This document shows, piece after piece, positions 8,302-18,627 of a stretch of 37,605 nucleotides of DNA. A program made the translations under genes and the position numbers. Origin of the DNA: Streptomyces mexicanus (GTDB lineage Bacteria; Actinomycetota; Actinomycetes; Streptomycetales; Streptomycetaceae); NCBI RefSeq assembly GCF_902506575.1, contig NZ_LR732544.1:6307251-6344855 (forward strand). Reading direction: 5' to 3'. Position 1 is the first letter of the stretch. Every line of letters begins with the position of its first letter. Below the pieces are notes generated by a model that had not been told where the DNA came from, searched no databases, and saw nothing but the letters and a program-made list of their open reading frames with translations.

Positions 8302-8330
8302 TTGACGCACCCCCGGTGACTGCCTACCGT
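8302..8330 (+). promoter_or_regulatory. Housekeeping-type promoter of the second MerR gene
   Basis: TTGACG (8302-8307) and TACCGT (8325-8330) are separated by 17 bases, close to the HrdB consensus. Transcription would start near 8337, giving a leader of about 24 bases that includes the ribosome-binding site at 8351-8356. The spacer is standard rather than the 19-20 bases typical of MerR-activated promoters. Confidence 0.7.
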
Positions 8331-8360
8331 CGAGGAGGCAGGTCAAGGACGGAGGTCGGC

Positions 8361-9044
8361 GTGAGAAGCAGCGGCGACGGTACGGCTGGGGGCGTCCCCG
8401 GACGCGGTGTCGGGGGAAGCGGTGCGTACGCAACCCCGGGCTCCCGGCTCCGCTCGAGCGGGGGGTACCCCCAGCAGGGCGGGGCGGCCGATCACGCTCC
8501 GCTGCGGCCGCTGGCCGTGCCGGACGACAAAGGGGCGGCGACCATGGCGTCCGAGCAGATCGGCTACCGCGGTCCGACGGCCTGCGCGGCGGCCGGCATC
8601 ACCTACCGGCAACTGGACTACTGGGCACGCACCGGGCTGGTCGAGCCGAGCGTGCGGCCCGCCTACGGTTCCGGGACGCAGCGCCTGTACAGCTTCCGGG
8701 ACGTCGTCGTCCTGAAGATCGTCAAGCGGTTCCTGGACACCGGGGTGTCGCTGCAGAACATCCGCACCGCCGTCCAGCACCTGCGCGAGCGCGGCTTCCG
8801 CGACCTGGAGCGCATGACGCTGATGAGCGACGGCGCCACCGTCTACGAGTGCACCTCGCCCGACGAGGTGCACGCCCTGCTGCAGGGCGGTCAGGGCATC
8901 TTCGGGATCGCCGTGGGCGTGGTGTGGCGCGATGTGGAGAGCGCGCTGTCCCAGCTGCACGGAGAGCGCATCGACACCGGGGAGACCCTGGTCGGCCACA
9001 ATCCCGGGGACGAGCTGGCCCGGCGGCGCAACCGGGCCGTCTGA
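8361..9044 (+). CDS. MerR-family transcriptional regulator (Rv1830/ResR-like)
   Basis: This 227-residue protein has a disordered Gly/Ser-rich N-terminus (about 1-62). A MerR winged helix follows (about 67-140; GPTACAAAGITYRQLDYWAR, then the wing and the helix VVLKIVKRFLDTGVS), then a C-terminal domain about 80 residues long. GTG 8361 is chosen because GGAGGT lies at 8351-8356 and a good promoter precedes it. An internal ATG at 8544 would start just before the DNA-binding domain and remains an alternative. By position it corresponds to M. tuberculosis Rv1830, recently named resR for its link to antibiotic resilience. The low-complexity N-terminus contains a double palindrome at the DNA level (8452-8475). 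Confidence 0.83.
   Translation: MRSSGDGTAGGVPGRGVGGSGAYATPGSRLRSSGGYPQQGGAADHAPLRPLAVPDDKGAATMASEQIGYRGPTACAAAGITYRQLDYWARTGLVEPSVRPAYGSGTQRLYSFRDVVVLKIVKRFLDTGVSLQNIRTAVQHLRERGFRDLERMTLMSDGATVYECTSPDEVHALLQGGQGIFGIAVGVVWRDVESALSQLHGERIDTGETLVGHNPGDELARRRNRAV
8452..8475. repeat. Double palindromic element inside the MerR gene
   Basis: GCTCGAGC (8452-8459) and GGGGGTACCCCC (8461-8472) are two adjacent perfect palindromes. They lie in the low-complexity, poorly conserved part of the regulator's reading frame. Similar G-run/C-run palindromes are, as far as I recall, dispersed through Streptomyces genomes. It may be an inserted repeat tolerated in a disordered protein segment. Confidence 0.45.
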
Positions 9045-9157
9045 CCGGGCGGGGCCCACTGGCCCGGCCCGGCGGTCCCCGGCTCCCGCAGACGACCAGG
9101 GGTGTGCGCGGTCCCCGCTGACGGGGATTGTCAGTGGTGTGGTGCAGCATCGGAGAT

Positions 9158-10900
9158 GTGAGGACCACGCCGACGATCCTGCATCTCGACATGGACGCCT
9201 TCTTCGCTCAGGCGGAACAGGCGTCCAAGCCGAGCCTGCGCGGGAAGGCCGTCGTCGTGGGCGGTCTCGGACCGCGCGGGGTGGTGGCGACCGCGTCGTA
9301 CGAGGCCCGAGTCTTCGGCGTGCATTCGGCGATGCCGATGGCCCAGGCGCGGCGGCTGGCGCCGAACGCCGCGTATCTGGTGCCGCGGTTCGACTTCTAC
9401 CGGACCATCAGTGAGCAGGTGATGGAGCTGCTGCGGGCCCTGTCGCCGCTGGTGGAGCCGCTCAGCCTGGACGAGGCGTTCGTGGATCTGGAGGCCGGCT
9501 CGGCGGCCTGGGACGCGGAGTCGGCCGAACGGGTCGGCCGGAAGCTGCGGGCCGACATCCGGGCCGTGACGGGGCTGACGGGCTCGGTGGGCCTGGCCGC
9601 CTCCAAGATGCTCGCCAAGATCGCCTCCGAGCAGGCCAAGCCCGACGGGCTGGTCCTCATCCGGCCCGGCACCGAGCGGGACCTCCTCGCTCCGATGCCG
9701 GTGCGGACCCTGCCCGGGGTCGGCCCGGCCACCGGCGACCATCTGCGCCGGGCCGGGATCCACACGGTCGGCGAACTCGCCGAGGCCGGCGAGGACGAAC
9801 TCGTCCGGCTGCTGGGCAAGGCCCACGGGCACGCGCTGTACGCCATGGCGCTGGCGCACGACGAGCGGCCCGTCGTCGCCGAGCGCGAGGCCAAGTCGGT
9901 GTCCGTCGAGGACACCTACGACGTGGACATCCACGACCGGCTGCGGGTGGGGCTGGAGGTGCAGCGGCTCGCCGACCGGTGTGTCGGGCGGCTGCGCGCG
10001 GCCGGGCTGTCAGGGCGGACGATCGTGCTGAAGGTGCGGCGGTACGACTTCTCCACCCTGACCCGCTCCGAGACCCTGCGCGGCCCCACCGACGATCCGG
10101 CGGTGGTGCGCGAGGCGGCCGCCCGGCTGCTGGACTCGGTGGACACCACCGGCGGCGTACGGCTGCTCGGCGTGGGGGTCTCCGGGCTCGCCGACTACAC
10201 GCAGGAGGACCTGTTCGCGCAGGCGGCCGGCGCGCGGGCGGAGACCGCCGCCGAGGAACCGGCGGACGAGGCGGCGCAGGAGCCGTCCGAGCCCGCCGAG
10301 CGGCACTGGCCCGCGGGCCACGACGTCCGGCACGCCGAGTACGGCCACGGCTGGGTGCAGGGCAGCGGCCTGGGCCGGGTCACCGTCCGTTTCGAGACCC
10401 CGCACTCGGCACCGGGCCGGGTGCGCACGTTACTCGGCCGTGGAGGCCGGCCTGCGCGGGACGAACTCCCCCCTCGTGCGTCCCGGCCTTCTTCCCTCGT
10501 CGTCGTGGCCGCCGGCCGGCGCCCTGGCCGCGCAGTCTCTTGCCGGTCGTCGTGGGCGGGTGAGGGTGCTCGGCGCCGGGTGCTTGAGGCGGCCTCTCAC
10601 CGGGCCGGGGGACCACCGGGCAGGCCGGTCCGCGCCGGCGGTTCAGACCGTCTCGCGGGCGGTTTCGCGCGTCTTCACCGGACGGCGGGCGGGTCTGCCG
10701 TCTTGGCCGGGCCGCTCGGGATGGCCGGGCCGCTCGGACCGATGCTCAGGGTTCCTCGGTGCCCGAACCCGCCAGCTTGCCGAAGTCGCGGTCGGGGAGC
10801 GGGGGAGGGGCGGCCACGTCGAGGCCGTAGTGGTGGTAGAGCTGCAGTTCCTGCTCGGGGGAGAGGTGGCGGCCGACGCCGAAGTCGGGGGCCTCCTTGA
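9158..10900 (+). CDS. dinB: DNA polymerase IV (Y-family) with abnormal C-terminus
   Basis: Translesion polymerase. The N-terminal catalytic core is intact: ILHLDMDAFFA with D11, SLDEAF with D105-E106, then the thumb and little-finger regions to about residue 350. An Ala/Glu-rich linker and a conserved Streptomyces tail (ERHWPAGHDV to VTVRFETPHSAPGRVRT) reach about 10429. From there the frame loses family resemblance and stays open to 10900, giving 580 residues where about 470 is usual, and overlaps the opposite-strand PRC gene by 155 bases. The +1 frame after 10430 reads a more family-like tail (GLRGTNSPLVRPG), suggesting a one-base frameshift. GTG 9158 is the likeliest start because relatives begin two to six residues before ILHLDMDAFF, but its ribosome-binding site is weak and GTG 9134/9137 are alternatives. 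Confidence 0.8.
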   Translation: MRTTPTILHLDMDAFFAQAEQASKPSLRGKAVVVGGLGPRGVVATASYEARVFGVHSAMPMAQARRLAPNAAYLVPRFDFYRTISEQVMELLRALSPLVEPLSLDEAFVDLEAGSAAWDAESAERVGRKLRADIRAVTGLTGSVGLAASKMLAKIASEQAKPDGLVLIRPGTERDLLAPMPVRTLPGVGPATGDHLRRAGIHTVGELAEAGEDELVRLLGKAHGHALYAMALAHDERPVVAEREAKSVSVEDTYDVDIHDRLRVGLEVQRLADRCVGRLRAAGLSGRTIVLKVRRYDFSTLTRSETLRGPTDDPAVVREAAARLLDSVDTTGGVRLLGVGVSGLADYTQEDLFAQAAGARAETAAEEPADEAAQEPSEPAERHWPAGHDVRHAEYGHGWVQGSGLGRVTVRFETPHSAPGRVRTLLGRGGRPARDELPPRASRPSSLVVVAAGRRPGRAVSCRSSWAGEGARRRVLEAASHRAGGPPGRPVRAGGSDRLAGGFARLHRTAGGSAVLAGPLGMAGPLGPMLRVPRCPNPPACRSRGRGAGEGRPRRGRSGGRAAVPARGRGGGRRRSRGPP

Positions 10901-11123
10901 TCAGGGCCCGGTCGAAGGGGATGCGCAGAGCGCCGTCGACCAGTTCGCTCGGTTCGAGCGGCACGAAGGCGTCCCGGGAGAACAGGCCGGTGCGTATGGC
11001 CGCCCACTCCGGCTCGCCGGTCGCGTCGTCGAGGTAAACCTCGTCGACGGTGCCGATCTTGTGACCGTTCCGGTCGAACGCCTTGCGGCCGATCAGGCTG
11101 CGCGGATCGATGTCGGTCTGCAC
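10746..11123 (-). CDS. PRC-barrel domain protein
   Basis: This small soluble protein (125 residues) has an N-terminal PRC barrel of about 75 residues (DPRSLIGRKAFDRNGHKIG, then VDEVYLDDATGEPEWAAIRT). A short C-terminal region follows with the motif YHHYGLD. PRC barrels occur in photosynthetic reaction centres and RimM and otherwise in stress-linked proteins of unknown role. The GTG at 11123 is chosen because GGAGGG lies about five bases upstream on this strand. The gene is convergent with dinB and divergent from gcvP, whose riboswitch leader starts about 115 bases beyond its start. Confidence 0.85.
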   Translation of the reverse strand: MQTDIDPRSLIGRKAFDRNGHKIGTVDEVYLDDATGEPEWAAIRTGLFSRDAFVPLEPSELVDGALRIPFDRALIKEAPDFGVGRHLSPEQELQLYHHYGLDVAAPPPLPDRDFGKLAGSGTEEP

Positions 11124-11238
11124 GGTCCCTCCATAGGGTCGCACCTCATCCGTAAGCACAACAAAAGAGCACAATCGGCCTGGCGGCCACTCGAGTCGGC
11201 TTCCGGGGCCCGCTGGTAGGCTGACAGCGGCTGCTGAC

Positions 11239-11446
11239 CCCGTGCGGGAGAGTCCTCCGGCAGCACACCGGAGGCGCCGAAGGAGCAAATCCTCCCCGGA
11301 ATCTCTCAGGCCCACGTACCGCACGGACGAGGTCACTCTGGAAAGCAGAGCGGGTGTCGACGGCTTCCGCTCTCACCGACGGTGAAAACCGGGTGCCCTC
11401 GGGCGGCCCGGTGAAGCTCTCAGGTCGAGATGACAGAGGGGGAGGC
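11239..11446 (+). promoter_or_regulatory. Tandem glycine riboswitch controlling gcvP
   Basis: Two glycine aptamers are readable. The first (about 11239-11325) has GGGAGAGTCCTC, GCCGAAGGAGCAA and ATCTCTCAGGCCCA. The linker and the second (about 11330-11446) have ACTCTGGAAAGCAGAG, CACCGACGGTGAAAA, GCTCTCAGGT and TGACAGAGGGGG. These are the conserved blocks of the Rfam glycine class. A TAGGCT box at 11217-11222 could be the -10 element of the transcript, with a poor -35. The gcvP ribosome-binding site lies 48 bases past the second aptamer. In S. griseus, glycine riboswitches before gcvP and gcvT are reported to switch expression on. Confidence 0.93.
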
Positions 11447-11506
11447 CGTCGGGGCACCCGAAACGTGGTGTCCCTCGAAGGTCGCGTCAGACCAGGAGGC
11501 CTCCGC

Positions 11507-14392
<2,886 letters not shown>

Positions 14393-14426
14393 GCCGGCCG
14401 GGCGGCGCCGCGCCCGCGCCGCACGC

Positions 14427-14477
14427 ACAGGGCTCCGCCCCGGCCTCCCGCACGGGACGGCCGGGGCGGAGCCCTGT
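14427..14477. terminator. Bidirectional terminator between gcvP and the TOBE gene
   Basis: A perfect 19-bp GC-rich stem (14427-14445 with 14459-14477) encloses a 13-base loop. It lies 35 bases past the gcvP stop and 47 bases past the end of the opposite-strand TOBE gene, so it can serve both convergent transcripts. Confidence 0.85.
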
Positions 14478-14523
14478 CGTAGGAGGGAGCAACGGACGCT
14501 CCCGGGGCGTTCCGGCGGGTCGG

Positions 14524-14916
14524 CTAGACGCGGTCGATGTGGACGTTCGTCGACTTCACGCGGGCCGTGGCCTCCATGCCGACCTCCAGGCCCAGTTCCT
14601 CCACGGCCTCCCGCGTCAGCAGGGAGACCAGGCGGTGCGGGCCGGCCTGGATCTCCACCTGGGCGGCCACGGCGCCGAGCTTGATGGCGGTGACGATGCC
14701 GGGGAAGGCGTTGCGCACCGACGTGCAGGAGGCTTCCCCCTCGACGTCCGTGCGGGCCAGCTCCACGGAGAACGCGGCCAGGTCCCGGCCGTCGATGAGC
14801 CGGCGTCCGCTCTCGTCGCGGTGCGTGGCCACCCGGCCCGCGTCCGCCCACCGGCGGGCGGTGTCCGGGCTGACTCCGAGCGGGCGGGCCGCCTGGCCGA
14901 TCGTGTACGACTGCAT
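14524..14916 (-). CDS. HTH-TOBE molybdopterin/oxyanion-binding regulator-like protein
   Basis: This 130-residue protein has two parts. Residues 1-50 are an excisionase/MerR-like helix-turn-helix (YTIGQAARPLGVSPDTARRWADAGR). Residues 65-130 are a single TOBE (molybdenum-binding) domain (SVRNAFPGIVTAIKLG to ARVKSTNVHIDRV). TOBE domains bind molybdate or tungstate, so a molybdate-responsive regulator or storage role is likely, but the ligand is inferred. ATG 14916 is chosen over GTG 14925 because a TATCGT box ends seven bases before it, giving a leaderless start. No molybdate transporter genes are nearby. Confidence 0.83.
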   Translation of the reverse strand: MQSYTIGQAARPLGVSPDTARRWADAGRVATHRDESGRRLIDGRDLAAFSVELARTDVEGEASCTSVRNAFPGIVTAIKLGAVAAQVEIQAGPHRLVSLLTREAVEELGLEVGMEATARVKSTNVHIDRV

Positions 14917-14923
14917 GCCGGTC

Positions 14924-14929
14924 ACGATA
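14924..14929 (-). promoter_or_regulatory. Leaderless-type -10 box for the TOBE gene
   Basis: On the minus strand TATCGT is followed by seven bases and then ATG 14916, with no Shine-Dalgarno sequence. This is the spacing seen for leaderless actinobacterial genes, and it decides the start codon over the in-frame GTG three codons earlier. Confidence 0.45.
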
Positions 14930-15043
14930 GGACCCGGGGCGGGCGGCGCGGACAGGGGGCCGGTGCGAAGGGCGTGCCGTCGGCGCCCGCCGGCCCCGGA
15001 CGTCCCGGGCGTGGCCGCCGTGAACCGGAGGGTGCGGCGGGGC

Positions 15044-16993
15044 TCAGGCGGTGTGCACGCGGGGCCGCTTGGCCGGGTCCGGCTCCGCCTCGCGCAGCAC
15101 CTCGCGGGGGACCGGGGCGACCTCGCCCTGGCCGAAGAGGAAGAACCGCAGGAAGTTGTGGAAGGGGTTGCCCTCGGTCCACTCGAAGTAGATGTGCGGG
15201 GTGTGGCCGGTGGTGTCGCGGACGTGCAGCAGCAGGGCGGCCAGGGCGTTGGGGATGGAGGAGGACTCCAGGGACAGCACGCGGTAGCGGCCGTGCAGGA
15301 CCTCGCCGCGCACCTTGAGACCTCCCTCGAACTCGGAGGGGTCGGTGACCGTCACCTCCACGAAGACGAAGTCCTCGGTGTCCGGGATGTCGTTGTCGGC
15401 GCGGATCTGCTCGATCTTGTCGCGGTACTCGGCCTTGTCGCGGCGGTCGGGCTCGTTGGCGATGAACCGGATCTTGCGGCTGGCGATATCCCTGACGAAA
15501 CGTTCCGCCATGGGGTCGAGCGTCACGCTGGTCACGCGCAGCTCGAAGGCGCGCGCCAGCCGGGACAGCAGCGACACGAGGATGATCCCGGCGATGAAGC
15601 AGGCACCGATCTTCACACCGTCCGGGCGTTCGATCACGTTGACCACGGTGGTGTACAGGAACACCGTCGAGATCACCGCGAACCCGATCGTCCAGGGGCG
15701 CTGGCCGGCCTTGTGCGAGGCGATGGTCACCGCGATCGCCGCGGAACTGATCAGCACCAGGACACCGGTGGCGTACGCGCCGCCCTGCTTGTCGACGTTG
15801 GCGTCGAAGATCCAGGTGACCAGGAAGCCGATCAGGGTGAAGACCATGACCATGGGCCGCACGGCCCGGGCCCAGTGCGGGGCCATGCCGTAGCGGGGCA
15901 GGTAGCGCGGCATCAGGTTGAGCAGTCCGGCCATCGCGGAGGCGCCCGCGAACCATAGGATCGCGATGGTGGAGGCGTCGTAGACCGTGCCGAAGACGTT
16001 GCCCAGGTAGTGGTGCGCGAGGTAGGCCAGGGCGCGCCCGTTGGCCTTGCCGCCGGGCTGGAACTCCCGCGCCGGGATGAGCAGCGTGGTGATGAAGCTG
16101 GTGGTGATCAGGAAGCCGCTCATGATCAACGCGGCCGTGGTGAGCAGCTTCTTGGTGTCGCGGATGCGGCCGGTGGGCCGTTCCTCGGTGTCCCCGGCAT
16201 CGCCCTCCACGTGCGGCATGACGGCGACGCCGGTCTCGAAGCCGGACAGGCCGAGCGCGAGCTTGGGGAAGACCAGCAGGGCCACACCGATCATGCCGAA
16301 GGCACTGCTGTGCTGGGCGGTCAGGGCGGCGGACCAGTCGGTCACCACGTGCTCGGCGGTCAGGACGTGCCACAGGCCGGCGATCACCACCACCACGTTC
16401 AGGGCGAGGTAGACGCCGACCAGCCCGACCGCGACACCGATGGCCTCCAGGAAGCCCTTGAGGAACACCGCGCCGAGCAGCGCCAGCAGGACCAGGGTGA
16501 TCAGCATCTGGTGGCCGTGCAGCGCCCCGGTCAGGTGCGGGTTCTCCACCAGGTGGGTCGAGGCGTCGGCGGCCGACAGGGTGATGGTGATCAGGAAGTC
16601 GGTGGCGGCGAAGCCGAGCAGGGTCAGCACGAACAGCTTGCCCTGCCAGAACGACAGCAGCCGCTCCAGCATCGCGATCGAGCCCTGGCCGTGCGGGCTC
16701 TCCTCGGCCACCCTGCGGTACACGGGCAGGGCGCCGGCGAGGGTGACGAGGACCAGGACGAGCGTGGCCACGGGCGAGAGCAGGCCGGCCGCCAGCGCCG
16801 CGATGCCGGGCTGGTAGCCCAGCGTCGAGAAGTAGTCGACACCCGTCAGGCACATCACCCGCCACCACCGCTGTCCCTTGTGCGGGTGCTCCGGCGCGGC
16901 GTGCGGTGCCTGCTGCACGCCCTTGCCCATGTCGGACAGGCCCTCCAGCATCCAGGCGCGCAGACGGCTGGGAGGGTGTTCGGTGGTGGCCAT
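15044..16993 (-). CDS. APC-superfamily amino acid permease
   Basis: This 649-residue integral membrane transporter has about twelve hydrophobic segments between residues 60 and 480, then a hydrophilic cytoplasmic C-terminus of about 170 residues. The opening segment LTGVDYFSTLGYQPGIAALAAG contains the unwound TM1 typical of the APC fold. The long soluble tail, with blocks such as ADNDIPDTEDFVFVEVTVTD, sets it apart from short amino acid permeases. The substrate cannot be predicted; amino acids are the family default. ATG 16993 has AGGAGC upstream, and a longer N-terminus to 17053 is unlikely. The 287-base gap to the next gene holds no frame I support, only a TTGACG at 17104-17109 on this strand without a convincing -10. 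Confidence 0.87.
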   Translation of the reverse strand: MATTEHPPSRLRAWMLEGLSDMGKGVQQAPHAAPEHPHKGQRWWRVMCLTGVDYFSTLGYQPGIAALAAGLLSPVATLVLVLVTLAGALPVYRRVAEESPHGQGSIAMLERLLSFWQGKLFVLTLLGFAATDFLITITLSAADASTHLVENPHLTGALHGHQMLITLVLLALLGAVFLKGFLEAIGVAVGLVGVYLALNVVVVIAGLWHVLTAEHVVTDWSAALTAQHSSAFGMIGVALLVFPKLALGLSGFETGVAVMPHVEGDAGDTEERPTGRIRDTKKLLTTAALIMSGFLITTSFITTLLIPAREFQPGGKANGRALAYLAHHYLGNVFGTVYDASTIAILWFAGASAMAGLLNLMPRYLPRYGMAPHWARAVRPMVMVFTLIGFLVTWIFDANVDKQGGAYATGVLVLISSAAIAVTIASHKAGQRPWTIGFAVISTVFLYTTVVNVIERPDGVKIGACFIAGIILVSLLSRLARAFELRVTSVTLDPMAERFVRDIASRKIRFIANEPDRRDKAEYRDKIEQIRADNDIPDTEDFVFVEVTVTDPSEFEGGLKVRGEVLHGRYRVLSLESSSIPNALAALLLHVRDTTGHTPHIYFEWTEGNPFHNFLRFFLFGQGEVAPVPREVLREAEPDPAKRPRVHTA

Positions 16994-17280
16994 CGGCCCT
17001 GCTCCTGGTGTACGGCTCAGCGTGTGGATCCGGCCATCACGCGGACGGAGCACCAGCGTAAGCAGAGCGTGACGCAGCGACCCACGGATACGGGGAGGGC
17101 GGCCGTCAATCTTCCGTTAAGAATGCCGGTCCGGGACGGCTTCCGCCTCGCCGTCAGGACGACGGGAACCGCCGCCACCAGGGAGACGGCAGCACCGGGG
17201 CCGTGCTGGGCCGTCCGGGGGCGGATGCACCCTGGCCGCCCGGAGGCGGGCCGCGCGCCGTCGGCAGCGGACACCCAGCG

Positions 17281-17838
17281 TCATGATTCCAGCCCCGAGA
17301 TGCGCAGCACCGTCAGCGCGGTAGCGCCGTCCACGCGCTCGGCGAGGTCGCGCAGCTCCCCCGTCCCGTACTGCAGGAAGCCGTTCGCCGCCGCCGTCCG
17401 GGCGTCCTCGGCGAAGCGGTACCAGAGCGCGGGGTTGTCCACGAGGACGTCCGGGTCGATCTCGGCGCGCTGGCCGAACGCGTCCTGCAGCACCAGCCGT
17501 CGCGCGACGCCGTCCGTCGTCCGCACCGACACCAGCAGATCGGTGCGGACCCGGCCGCGGCGCACCACCGAACGGGCGGCCAGCCAGCCCTCGCCGGCGC
17601 TGACCCGGACCGGGCAGAGCACCACGAAGAGCAGCGCCGCGAGCACCCCCCACAGCGCGCCCCGCCACCACGTCAGGCCGCCCATGGCCCCGTCGACGGC
17701 CAGCAGCAGGACCAGCAGGGCCACGGAGCAGCGGAGCGAGGTGCGCAGATCCCGCGCCCAGTGCCGGTCGCGGGCCACCCGGCCGGGGCGACGGGAGAGG
17801 GCGTCGGTACCCGGCCGCACGTCGTTGCCGTACCTCAT
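17281..17838 (-). CDS. Two-helix membrane protein with cytoplasmic domain, function unknown
   Basis: This 185-residue protein has a basic N-terminus and two close transmembrane helices (about 37-52 and 57-75), then a soluble C-terminal domain of about 110 residues. The layout resembles bacterial PH-domain membrane proteins (a beta-rich segment VSAGEGWLAARSVVRRGRV with an arginine-rich turn), but I cannot confirm the domain. ATG 17838 is chosen because a TACCGT box ends seven bases upstream, again a leaderless pattern. It is followed after 287 bases by the permease gene in the same direction. No specific function is claimed. Confidence 0.75.
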   Translation of the reverse strand: MRYGNDVRPGTDALSRRPGRVARDRHWARDLRTSLRCSVALLVLLLAVDGAMGGLTWWRGALWGVLAALLFVVLCPVRVSAGEGWLAARSVVRRGRVRTDLLVSVRTTDGVARRLVLQDAFGQRAEIDPDVLVDNPALWYRFAEDARTAAANGFLQYGTGELRDLAERVDGATALTVLRISGLES

Positions 17839-17845
17839 GCATTCG

Positions 17846-17851
17846 ACGGTA
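17846..17851 (-). promoter_or_regulatory. Leaderless-type -10 box
   Basis: On the minus strand TACCGT is separated by seven bases from ATG 17838, and no ribosome-binding site is present. This is the third leaderless-type start in the window and supports ATG 17838 over upstream in-frame alternatives. Confidence 0.45.
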
Positions 17852-18038
17852 GAACGCTTCTGGGGCGGGTACGGCCGGCGTTGACACGGCTCTGACGCGC
17901 CCGCCCCGGTTCTTGACGCCGTACCGACGTCCGGCACGTCTCAGCGCCCCGGCAGCACCCGGTCGCCGCGCTGCCCGGGGGGCACCTCGCGGTGCCGTTG
18001 TCCTGCGGCTACGGCGCGGCCGACCGGGCCGGCGGGCC

Positions 18039-18245
18039 TCAGGCGGCGGTCATCACGTGGTCGGCGCCCAGCGGGCGGTGCGGGGCGATGATCCGGCCGT
18101 CCGGAAGAAGCTCACCGGTGTCCTCGAAGAGCAGAACGCCGTTGCACAGCAGGCTCCAGCCCTGCTCCGGGTGGTGCGCCACGAGGCGGGCGGATTCGCG
18201 GTCGGCGGAGTCGGCTGTCGGACACGGTGGCTGGTGCTGGCACAT
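18039..18245 (-). CDS. DUF5999 family small protein
   Basis: This 68-residue protein begins MCQHQPPCPTA and contains SARLVAHHPEQGWSLLCNG and FEDTGELLPDGRIIAPHRP, which I recognise as the DUF5999 pattern common in Streptomyces. Cysteines 2, 8 and 34 and the histidines around them suggest metal binding, which is inference. ATG 18245 is preferred because a GAGAGA sequence lies about eight bases upstream and the family starts with MCQH; the frame extends to 18320 without resemblance. The function is unknown. Confidence 0.8.
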   Translation of the reverse strand: MCQHQPPCPTADSADRESARLVAHHPEQGWSLLCNGVLLFEDTGELLPDGRIIAPHRPLGADHVMTAA

Positions 18246-18627
18246 GGGTGGGATCTCTCGCTGTGTGGTCTTGCCCTGGATGGTCGTCGTGTCTGTCCCG
18301 CGGCTGGTGGCACTCTCCATGGCCGCCCCCCGTAGTGATGCGTCGGACTGGAACCAGTGTTGCCCCGCGCGCCTGTTTCCGCAGGGATTTCGCGGTACCG
18401 CTTCTCACCGGTAGGAGACGCGTCACCCGCGTGAGCGGTTCAGCGCGACGCACCGTCCTCCGGGATGGTTCGCGGTGGTCCGTCGCAGGGCTCGCGAGGG
18501 CTTCCCGTGTGGTCCGCGGGGACCAGGTGGGGTGGTCCCGGAGGACCGGGCGGGGATGGCCACGGGGGTCAGGCGGGGGGACGCGGAGGGTTCCGCATCA
18601 GGTACGCGCACGCGTCGGAGGCGAACC
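18246..18627. other. 382-base divergent intergenic region
   Basis: This lies between the DUF5999 gene (minus) and the NADH dehydrogenase gene (plus) and must hold both promoters. I see an ACTGG-AA-CCAGT inverted repeat at 18347-18358 and a G/C-rich stretch (18421-18460) with CGCGTCACCCGCGTGAGCG. I see no convincing -35/-10 pair and no conserved small frame. An in-frame ATG at 18556 could extend the dehydrogenase N-terminus by 24 poorly conserved residues. Confidence 0.4.

Noticed and set aside
10640..10745. Minus-strand tail reading PVKTRETARETV after the PRC-barrel stop
   Set aside because: It looks like the end of a protein, but it lacks a start codon in frame and is not joined to the PRC frame; too short to call a remnant.
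10440..11219. Plus-strand frame through the dinB end and opposite the PRC gene
   Set aside because: Its first codons may be the displaced dinB tail, but most of it is antisense to the PRC-barrel gene and its promoter.
17881..17930. TTGACA and TTGACG sequences that look like -35 boxes on the plus strand
   Set aside because: No -10 box at suitable distance, and no plus-strand gene follows.
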